Assembly: GCA_017885175.1 (NCBI GenBank)
Contig: JAFNGP010000144.1
Location: forward strand, 1,369-14,291
Length of the DNA: 12,923 nucleotides
Source: a bacterium
GTDB taxonomy: Bacteria > Krumholzibacteriota > Krumholzibacteriia > Krumholzibacteriales > Krumholzibacteriaceae
Direction: 5' to 3'
Both the position numbers and the translations under genes were made by a program. Below are positions 6,719-12,923 of the stretch, piece by piece. Position 1 is the stretch's first letter. Every line of letters starts with the position of its first letter. The notes under the pieces are model-generated. The model saw nothing but the letters and a program-made list of their open reading frames with translations. It did no database searches and was not told the DNA's origin.

Positions 6719-7905
6719 AGGCGATCGTTCTCAAACGTGGCCGCGAAAAATCTCTGATGCGAAGACATCCGTGGATATTTTCCGGCGCGATCGCCCGGGT
6801 CGAAGGGCGTCCCCGAGCGGGGGAGACCGTCGATATTCTCGCCGCGGAGGGCGCGCTCCTCGGCCGGGGCGCCTATTCGCCCCGGTCTCAGATGACGGTG
6901 CGGGTATGGACGTTCGATCCGCAGGAGGAGGTCTCTCCGGAGTTCTTCGCCGATCGCCTTTCTCGCGCCGCCGAATCGAGGGCGGCGCTCACCGCGGGGA
7001 AAGGGCCGCACGGCGTCCGCCTCGTCAACGCCGAGTCGGATGGACTGCCGGGGATCATCGTCGACCGGTACGGCGAATACCTCGTCGTCCAGTTTCTGAC
7101 CACGGGGGCCGAATACTGGAAGGCCGCCGTGGTCGAAGCGCTCTCGCGGCTCGAGGGCGTCACGGGAGTTTACGAGCGCTCCGACGCCGACGTGCGAGAG
7201 AAGGAGGGGCTCACGAAGCTCGCGGGCGTGCTCGCCGGGGCCGAGCCTCCCGATCTCGTCGAGATCCGGGAGGGCCCGTGCCGTTTCTTCGTCGATATCA
7301 AGCGCGGGCACAAAACGGGATTCTATCTCGATCAGCGCGAGAACCGCGCCATGATCGCCGAATTCGCGCGCGAGGCGGCGATGCTCAACTGCTTTTCGTA
7401 CACGGGCGGCTTCGGGATCGCGGCGCTCGCCGCGGGAGCCGTCGCCGCGACGAACGTCGATTCGTCCGCGCCGGCGCTCAACCTCGCCCGGCAAAACGCC
7501 GAGCTCAACGGCATCGATGCATCGACGATCGAAAACGTCGAGGGGGACGCCTTCACCGTGATGCGCGCATGGCGCGACGAGGGACGTATGTTCGACGTCA
7601 TCGTGCTCGATCCGCCGAAGTTCGCCGAATCGAAGGCGAATCTCTCGCGCGCGAGCCGCGGATACAAGGACATCAACCTGCTCGCTTTCAAGCTGCTCGG
7701 GCCGGGCGGGATACTGTTCACCTTCTCGTGTTCCGGGCTCATGGAGCCGGAGCTCTTTCAGAAGATCGTTTCGGACGCGGCGCTCGACGCCGGGTGCGAA
7801 GCGCAGATCATCAGGCGTCTCGGACAGGCGTCCGACCATCCGACGCTCCTGAGCTTTCCCGAGAGCAGCTACCTCAAGGGATTCATCTGCAGGGTCGTGA
7901 ATTGA
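6715..7905 (+). CDS. rlmI: RlmI-type 23S rRNA (cytosine-5) methyltransferase
   Basis: This 396-aa protein is the same length as E. coli RlmI, which methylates C1962 of 23S rRNA with S-adenosylmethionine. Residues 1 to about 80 form a PUA-type RNA-binding domain, opening with LKRGREKSLMRRHPWIFSGAI. The central region includes RGHKTGFYLDQRENR (197-211), a strong RlmI marker. The Rossmann methyltransferase has motif I at NCFSYTGGFGIAALAAGA (225-242), the ribose-binding acidic strand VDSSAPAL, motif IV at VLDPPKFAESK (297-307), and FTFSCSGLM (335-343) with Cys339 as the candidate catalytic cysteine. All key motifs are intact. It overlaps mutT by 4 nt and precedes the secreted-protein gene by 22 nt. 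The target base in this organism is assumed by homology. Confidence 0.94.
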   Translation: MKAIVLKRGREKSLMRRHPWIFSGAIARVEGRPRAGETVDILAAEGALLGRGAYSPRSQMTVRVWTFDPQEEVSPEFFADRLSRAAESRAALTAGKGPHGVRLVNAESDGLPGIIVDRYGEYLVVQFLTTGAEYWKAAVVEALSRLEGVTGVYERSDADVREKEGLTKLAGVLAGAEPPDLVEIREGPCRFFVDIKRGHKTGFYLDQRENRAMIAEFAREAAMLNCFSYTGGFGIAALAAGAVAATNVDSSAPALNLARQNAELNGIDASTIENVEGDAFTVMRAWRDEGRMFDVIVLDPPKFAESKANLSRASRGYKDINLLAFKLLGPGGILFTFSCSGLMEPELFQKIVSDAALDAGCEAQIIRRLGQASDHPTLLSFPESSYLKGFICRVVN

Positions 7906-7927
7906 ACGCTTCGGCGGTGACGGATCG

Positions 7928-9709
7928 ATGAGAAACAAACTGCGTGCGTTCATACGCGCGGCGGCGCTCGCCGCGATCTCGGCCGTTCTCCTGGCCGGCG
8001 CGACCGGCGGCGCGGCGCCGGCGAGAGATTGGCAGAAGCGCTGGGTGTACATCGCGAGCAACCTGTACGTCGACGAGAACGTTCAGAAAATAGAAGACGT
8101 CCTCCGGCGCGCGCGCCAGGCGGGTTACACCGGCGTCCTCTTCTCCGACACGAAAACGCTCATGTGGCCGTTGCTCCCCGAGCCGGAGCGCTGGAGGAAA
8201 AACGCGGCGAAGGTGCGCGCGACGGCCACGAAGCTCGGTCTCGAGCTCGTCGCCTGCGTGTTTCCCTTCGGCTACGGCGAGCCCTTTCTCGCGAACGACA
8301 CCAACCTCGCCGCGGGGCTGCCCATCAGAAACGCGGCGCTCGTGCGCCGCGGCAACCGCCTCGTTCCCGAGCAGCCCGCGGGCGTCGGGAACGGATCGTT
8401 CGAGGAATACCGGGGAGAACGCGTGGCGGACTTCGGCCTGCAGGACGATTCGGGAAAGGGCTCGTTCGTCGACACGGCGATTTACAGAGAGGGGCGCGCG
8501 TCCCTCCGCTTCGAGAACACGGCCGTCGTGAACGAGCACGGCATGGGCCGCGTGTTCCAGAGAATCGCGGTCAAGCCGTGGCAGCAGTACCGGATCCGCG
8601 TCTGGATGAAAACGGAGCGCCTCACGGCGAACATGCTCGCCGTCGTCGCGCTCGTCTCCCGCCGGTCGCTGCAATACCAGGACCTCGTGATTCCCGAGGG
8701 CCGGGAATTCAGATACGTGAACAGCGCCGACGATCTCACGACGGACTGGGTCGAGCAATCGGTGACGTTCAACAGCCTTGGGTTTTCGAGCGTGATCGTC
8801 GGGGCCGGAGTCTGGGGAGCAAAGGGCGGGAAGATCTGGTGGGACGATCTGCGCGTCGACGCCGTGCCGGCGCTCAACGTGTTGCGGCGCGAAACGCTTC
8901 CCCTGACCGTCACCGGCAGGCGCGGCGCGGTATACGAGGAGGGGAGAGACTTCGAGCGCGTCGTCGATCCCGCGCTCGGGCGTTCCCGATGGCCGGGCAC
9001 CTACGATACGCGCCACGAGCCCCCCGTTATCGGCGTTCCCGCCGGCTCGCGAATCCGGGAGGGAGAACGCGTCTCGCTCTCGTGCTATCACCCCGCGATA
9101 TTCTACGGAGGCCAGGTGAGCTGCGCTCTCTCCGATGAAAAGGTCTTCGATCTCTGCGAACGGCAGATAGAGTGGACGAACGAGACTCTTGCGCCGGACG
9201 GCTTTTTTCTAGCGAACGACGAGATCCGCTGCGCGGGATGGGAGCCTTCGGACGTGAAGCGTTTCCGCGGCTCGGGCGAGCTTCTCGCGTTCAACATGCG
9301 GCGATGCTGCGAGATCGCGAGGAGCGCCGGCGAGGGCAAGCCGCTCTACGTCTGGTCCGACATGCTCGATCCGAACCACAACGCCCGCGGGGATTATTAT
9401 CTCGTGAACAATTCCTTCGCCGGATCGTGGAAAGGCCTCGATCCCGAAGTCACCGTGATGAAGTGGGGCGAGCCGGAAAAGGCCGGGAAGAGCCTCGAGT
9501 TCTTTTCCGGGCGCGTCAGGAGGATCATGATCGCCGGTTTCTACGACGGGGACGTGGAAACGAATCGCGCGGCGTGGGCGCTCGCCGTCGGCGAATCGCC
9601 GAACGTCGTCGGCGTCATGTACACGACGTGGAGCGGCGATTATTCGAAGCTCGAGGAGTTCGCGCGTGTCTGGTGGGGAGGCGCTCGCGCGGCGCCGGAG
9701 CGGCCATGA
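7928..9709 (+). CDS. Secreted TIM-barrel-type protein with inserted carbohydrate-binding-like module
   Basis: This 593-aa protein has a signal peptide: basic MRNKLR, a hydrophobic stretch at 11-25, and a probable cut near residues 30-32. Residues 36 to about 148 look like the first strands of a TIM barrel (WVYIASNLY, GYTGVLFSD, GLELVACVFPFG). Residues about 154-315 form a separate beta-rich block, opening GNGSFEEYRG and ending KIWWDDLRVD, the pattern of carbohydrate-binding beta-sandwiches. The barrel then resumes with GFFLANDEIRCAGW (425-438; Asp431-Glu432 as catalytic candidates), PLYVWSDMLDPNHN (472-485) and GVMYTTWSGDY (562-572). The layout suggests a glycoside hydrolase, but I cannot name a GH family, and activity is not established. 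It has no clear ribosome binding site. It sits 22 nt after rlmI and overlaps the activase gene by 4 nt. Confidence 0.72.
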   Translation: MRNKLRAFIRAAALAAISAVLLAGATGGAAPARDWQKRWVYIASNLYVDENVQKIEDVLRRARQAGYTGVLFSDTKTLMWPLLPEPERWRKNAAKVRATATKLGLELVACVFPFGYGEPFLANDTNLAAGLPIRNAALVRRGNRLVPEQPAGVGNGSFEEYRGERVADFGLQDDSGKGSFVDTAIYREGRASLRFENTAVVNEHGMGRVFQRIAVKPWQQYRIRVWMKTERLTANMLAVVALVSRRSLQYQDLVIPEGREFRYVNSADDLTTDWVEQSVTFNSLGFSSVIVGAGVWGAKGGKIWWDDLRVDAVPALNVLRRETLPLTVTGRRGAVYEEGRDFERVVDPALGRSRWPGTYDTRHEPPVIGVPAGSRIREGERVSLSCYHPAIFYGGQVSCALSDEKVFDLCERQIEWTNETLAPDGFFLANDEIRCAGWEPSDVKRFRGSGELLAFNMRRCCEIARSAGEGKPLYVWSDMLDPNHNARGDYYLVNNSFAGSWKGLDPEVTVMKWGEPEKAGKSLEFFSGRVRRIMIAGFYDGDVETNRAAWALAVGESPNVVGVMYTTWSGDYSKLEEFARVWWGGARAAPERP

Positions 9710-10614
9710 CGAAAGGCGTCATCTTCGACGTGCGGCGCTACGCCATCCACGACGGGCCCGGTATCCGGACTACCGTCTTCTTCAAGGGATGTCCTCTCTC
9801 CTGCCGGTGGTGCCACAATCCCGAAAGCCAATCTCCGGGCGCGGAAACGGATTTCCGCGGGGGCCGCTGCATCGCGTGCGGCGCGTGCGCGGACGCATGT
9901 CCGGAGGGAGCGCTCGCGCGGGACGCGAAGGGCCGCCCCGTCGCCGGCCCCGGCGTATGCGCGCGCTGCGGCGCGTGCGCTGCCGTCTGCTACGCGGAAG
10001 CGCGCCGCCTGACGGGGCGCGAGGCGGCCGTCGAAGAGGTGATGGCGGAGGTCGAACGCGACGTTGCGTTCTACAGGCAATCGGGCGGCGGCGTGACCTT
10101 CTCGGGCGGAGAGCCGCTGATGCAGATTGAATTTCTGGACGCCCTGCTCCGCGCGAGCAGAAAGAGGAACATCCGCACGGCCCTCGATACGTGCGGCTAC
10201 GCGCCGTGGGAGTCGATAGACAGGATTCGCGGGATGGTCGATCTGTTTCTGTACGACATCAAAATTATCGACGACACGAGGCATCGCGAGCTGACGGGAG
10301 TCTCGAACGAGCGGATCGTCGCGAATCTGAAAGCCCTGTCGCGGCATGGCCATGACATCCGTCTGCGCTTCGCCGTCATCCCCGGAATAAACGACGATGA
10401 GGAAACGGTACGGCAAATCGGGGCGTTGGCAAGCTCCTTGCCTGCCTTAATTGGAATTGATATAATTCCATATAACAGGCTGGGCGCCGAAAAGTACGCC
10501 CGGCTCGGGAGGCCGTACCGGCTCCCGGACGCCGCCGCGCTTTCCGCGGAGCGTACGTCGGCGATCGCCGGAATCCTGAGATCCTTCGGATTGCACGTGA
10601 ATATCGGAGGCTGA
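9706..10614 (+). CDS. hypE: Glycyl radical enzyme activase (radical SAM), probably for hydroxyproline dehydratase
   Basis: This 302-aa protein opens with IHDGPGIRTTVFFKGCPLSC, the signature of glycyl-radical activating enzymes. The radical-SAM CxxxCxxC cysteines are Cys29, Cys33 and Cys36. A ferredoxin-like insert binds two more 4Fe-4S clusters: Cys55/58/61/65 and Cys85/88/91/95. The second ends Cys-Tyr rather than Cys-Pro. The SAM-binding GGEP motif is at 134-137. The protein abstracts hydrogen from the active glycine of its partner in the cytoplasm without oxygen. The ATG at 9706 overlaps the previous stop. The frame is open further upstream only as a shadow of the secreted-protein gene. 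The partner lies 4 nt downstream, which sets the likely specificity. The symbol follows the hydroxyproline system and is unrelated to hydrogenase maturation HypE. Confidence 0.93.
   Translation: MTKGVIFDVRRYAIHDGPGIRTTVFFKGCPLSCRWCHNPESQSPGAETDFRGGRCIACGACADACPEGALARDAKGRPVAGPGVCARCGACAAVCYAEARRLTGREAAVEEVMAEVERDVAFYRQSGGGVTFSGGEPLMQIEFLDALLRASRKRNIRTALDTCGYAPWESIDRIRGMVDLFLYDIKIIDDTRHRELTGVSNERIVANLKALSRHGHDIRLRFAVIPGINDDEETVRQIGALASSLPALIGIDIIPYNRLGAEKYARLGRPYRLPDAAALSAERTSAIAGILRSFGLHVNIGG
10606..10610 (+). promoter_or_regulatory. Ribosome binding site deciding the glycyl radical enzyme start
   Basis: GGAGG lies inside the end of the activase gene, 8 nt before the first of two adjacent ATG codons (10619 and 10622). 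Spacing favours 10619. Confidence 0.7.
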
Positions 10615-10618
10615 ACCG

Positions 10619-12923
10619 ATGATGACCGAGCGGGTCGCCCGTCTGAGACGGGAGAGCCTCGAAGCGAAGCCGTTCATCTCGACCGAGCGCGCCGAGCTCG
10701 TGACGGATGCGTACGCCGAGATGGGCGAGGAACTCCCCGCGCCGCTGCGCCGCGCTTTCGCGTTTCGCCGCCTTATGGAACGCAAAACGATCCATATCGG
10801 CGAGGGAGAGCTCGTCGTGGGAGAGAAGGGCCCCGCGCCGAAAGCGACGCCGACCTTCCCCGAGCTCTGCTGCCACAGTCTCGAGGATCTCGATCTTCTC
10901 GATTCGCGGGAGAAGATACCGTTCGCCGTGAGCCCCGAGGCGCGGCGGGTATACGCGGAGAAAATCATTCCCTTCTGGCGCGGGAAAACGATTCGGGAGA
11001 TGCTGTTCCGGGAGATGACGCCCGAATGGAAAGCGGCGTACGACGCGGGCGTCTTCACCGAGTTCATGGAGCAGCGCGCGCCGGGGCATACCGTGCTCGA
11101 CGACAAGATCTATTCGAAGGGCTTTATCGATTTCAAAAAGGATATCGAGCGCAGCCTCTCGGCGCTCGACCGCGCAAAGGATCCGCGCGCGGAGACTAAA
11201 GAGCATGAGCTCGAGGCGATGCGGATATGCGCCGACGCGCTCGTCCGCTTCGCCGAGCGCCACGCCGAAAAGGCGCGGGAGCTCGCTCTCGCGGAGCGCG
11301 ACCCGGAGCGGAAGGCCGAGCTCGAACGGATCGCGGCGATCTGCGGGCGCGTTCCCGCCCGTCCCCCGAGCGATTTCCACGAGGCGCTCCAGTACTACTG
11401 GTTCACGCACCTCGGCGTGACGACCGAGCTCAACACGTGGGACGCGTTCAACCCGGGGCATCTGGACCGGCACCTCCTCCCGTTCTACCGGAAGGGGATC
11501 GAGGAGGGAACGCTCACGCGCGGGCGCGCCGAGGAGCTCCTCCAGTGCTTCTGGATAAAGTTCAACAATCAACCGGCGCCGCCGAAGGTCGGAGTGACGG
11601 CCGAGGAGAGCGGCACCTATACCGATTTCGCGCAGATCAACACGGGAGGCGTGAACGAGGACGGCTCCGACGGCGTGAGCGAGCTCACCTTCCTGATGCT
11701 CGATGTGATCGAGGAGATGAGGCTGCTCCAGCCGAGCTCTTCGATCCAGGTGAGCGAGAAAAGCCCCGACGCGTTCGTCGAGCGCGCGGCGCGGATCATC
11801 CGGACCGGCTTCGGGCAGCCGTCCGTGTTCAACGCGGACCTCATCGTGCAAGAGCTCGTCCGGCAGGGGAAGACGCTCGTCGACGCGCGCGCCGGCGGTT
11901 CGAGCGGATGCGTCGAGGTTGGCGCCTTCGGCAAGGAGAGCTACATTCTCACGGGCTATTTCAATATGCCCAAGGTTCTCGAGATCGCGCTCGCGAACGG
12001 AATCGATCCGAGAACGGGCGCGAGAATCGGGCTCGAGACGGGAGACGCGGCCGGCTTCGCTTCGTTCGACGGGCTGTTCGCCGCATACGAGAAGCAGCTC
12101 AGGCATTTCGTCGACATCAAGATCCGCGGGAACGATGGCGTAGAGAGGCTCTACGCCGAGCGCATGCCTGCGCCGTTTCTCTCGATCCTGATCGACGATT
12201 GCGTCGCGAAGGGCACGGACTACAACGCCGGCGGCGCGCGATACGACACGAGCTACATCCAGGGCGTCGGGCTCGGCACGATGACCGACTGCATGAGCGC
12301 GATCAAGCATCACGTCTTCGACGAGAAATCGCTTCCGATGGGGCGGCTCCTCGATGCGCTCGCGCGCGACTTCGAGGGCGAGGAGAGGCTCCGCCAAATG
12401 CTTCTCAACCGGACCCCGCGCTACGGCAACGACGACGACCGCGCGGACGACAGTATGCTGCGGCTCTTCGACGCGTATTTCGACGCGATCGACGGGAGGC
12501 CGAACACGAGAGGCGGCGCGTACCGCATCAACCTGCTGCCGACGACGGTTCATATCTACTTCGGGCGCGTGACCGGCGCCACGCCGGACGGCCGTAAGGC
12601 CGCGGCGCCTCTGTCCGAGGGAGTCTCGCCGGTGCAGGGCGCCGATCGCAAGGGCCCGACGGCCGTTCTCCGGTCGGTGGCGAAGATGGATCACGCGAGG
12701 ACGGGCGGAACGCTTCTCAATCAGAAGTTCACGCCGCGGATCCTCGAGGACGAGACGGGGCTGGGCGGGCTCGTCTCGCTCGTTCGAACGTACTTCGGGC
12801 TCGGCGGCCACCACATACAGTTCAACGTGGTTGACGCGGAGACGCTCCGCGCGGCGCAGCGCGACCCCGCGCAGCACCGCGATCTCATCGTGCGCGTCGC
12901 CGGCTACAGCGACTATTTCTGCG
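10619..12923 (+). CDS. hypD: Glycyl radical enzyme, probable trans-4-hydroxy-L-proline dehydratase (3' end cut by window)
   Basis: The frame is open for 768 codons to the window edge and would be complete at about 786 residues. The PFL-like barrel carries the thiyl-radical site GSSGCVEV with Cys431 and Glu433. The glycyl-radical motif RVAGYS has Gly762, only six residues before the edge. Compared with the HypD active-site residues I remember from its crystal structure, every position matches at a constant offset of -3: Phe149, His157, Asp275, Ser331, Asp336, Phe337, Cys431, Glu433, Tyr447 and Thr642. HypD removes water from trans-4-hydroxy-L-proline to give pyrroline-5-carboxylate, which ProC reduces to proline. 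No proC is visible; it may lie beyond the edge. The 4-nt gap after the activase supports co-expression. A related PFL2-type dehydratase remains possible. The symbol is not hydrogenase maturation HypD. Confidence 0.88.
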   Translation, partial: MMTERVARLRRESLEAKPFISTERAELVTDAYAEMGEELPAPLRRAFAFRRLMERKTIHIGEGELVVGEKGPAPKATPTFPELCCHSLEDLDLLDSREKIPFAVSPEARRVYAEKIIPFWRGKTIREMLFREMTPEWKAAYDAGVFTEFMEQRAPGHTVLDDKIYSKGFIDFKKDIERSLSALDRAKDPRAETKEHELEAMRICADALVRFAERHAEKARELALAERDPERKAELERIAAICGRVPARPPSDFHEALQYYWFTHLGVTTELNTWDAFNPGHLDRHLLPFYRKGIEEGTLTRGRAEELLQCFWIKFNNQPAPPKVGVTAEESGTYTDFAQINTGGVNEDGSDGVSELTFLMLDVIEEMRLLQPSSSIQVSEKSPDAFVERAARIIRTGFGQPSVFNADLIVQELVRQGKTLVDARAGGSSGCVEVGAFGKESYILTGYFNMPKVLEIALANGIDPRTGARIGLETGDAAGFASFDGLFAAYEKQLRHFVDIKIRGNDGVERLYAERMPAPFLSILIDDCVAKGTDYNAGGARYDTSYIQGVGLGTMTDCMSAIKHHVFDEKSLPMGRLLDALARDFEGEERLRQMLLNRTPRYGNDDDRADDSMLRLFDAYFDAIDGRPNTRGGAYRINLLPTTVHIYFGRVTGATPDGRKAAAPLSEGVSPVQGADRKGPTAVLRSVAKMDHARTGGTLLNQKFTPRILEDETGLGGLVSLVRTYFGLGGHHIQFNVVDAETLRAAQRDPAQHRDLIVRVAGYSDYFC

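Noticed and set aside
6709..9091. Long minus-strand open frames (450 and 402 codons) opposite rlmI and the secreted-protein gene
   Set aside because: The plus-strand products have clear family motifs, a signal peptide and operon overlaps. The antisense products have none of these.
9172..9705. Extra 178 codons in frame upstream of the activase ATG
   Set aside because: They overlap the secreted-protein gene and translate to Arg-rich nonsense. The activase signature begins just after the ATG at 9706.
10376..12877. An 833-codon open frame on the minus strand across the glycyl radical enzyme
   Set aside because: It is the antisense shadow of a gene whose translation carries all catalytic motifs. 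The antisense protein is Arg/Glu/Leu-rich low-complexity text with no recognisable domain, as expected opposite GC-rich codons.

Overview
The window suggests a high-GC (about 60% by eye), probably uncultured, anaerobic, Gram-negative-type bacterium. The anaerobic signal is an oxygen-sensitive glycyl radical enzyme with its radical-SAM activase at the right end. Two proteins with Sec-type signal peptides and several small membrane proteins complete the picture. I cannot assign a phylum from sequence alone. No rRNA, tRNA, CRISPR array, transposase or phage gene is visible, and no stretch over 300 bases lacks a gene.

Layout. 1-1741 (+): the 3' part of a zinc-type alcohol dehydrogenase, a stand-alone DsrE/YedF-like protein, and a V4R/DUF2378-like cysteine-containing protein. 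1766-2983 (-): a signal-peptide protein built from three internal repeats, convergent with the gene to its left and divergent from the gene to its right. 3119-3499 (+): a small multi-pass membrane protein ending in a strong hairpin terminator. 3559-5963 (+): a translationally coupled pair of polytopic membrane proteins, the first a GT87-type glycosyltransferase. 6079-6285 (+): a 68-aa DUF2892 membrane protein.

6314 to the right edge (+) is one tightly packed set: mutT-type Nudix hydrolase, rlmI-type rRNA methyltransferase, a secreted glycosidase-like protein with an inserted beta-sandwich module, a glycyl-radical activase, and a glycyl radical enzyme cut by the window edge. Junctions are 4-nt ATGA overlaps or gaps of 4-22 nt, so these five genes are probably co-transcribed. 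Ten active-site positions of the glycyl radical enzyme match, at one constant offset, the residues I remember for trans-4-hydroxy-L-proline dehydratase (HypD). This enzyme converts hydroxyproline to pyrroline-5-carboxylate, which ProC then reduces to proline.

The most interesting point is the coupling of a secreted, carbohydrate-binding-looking TIM-barrel-type protein to the hydroxyproline dehydratase pair. It suggests, as a hypothesis only, use of hydroxyproline-rich glycoproteins. The three intergenic gaps over 100 nt (1053-1183, 2984-3118, 5964-6078) contain ribosome binding sites but no promoter I can defend.
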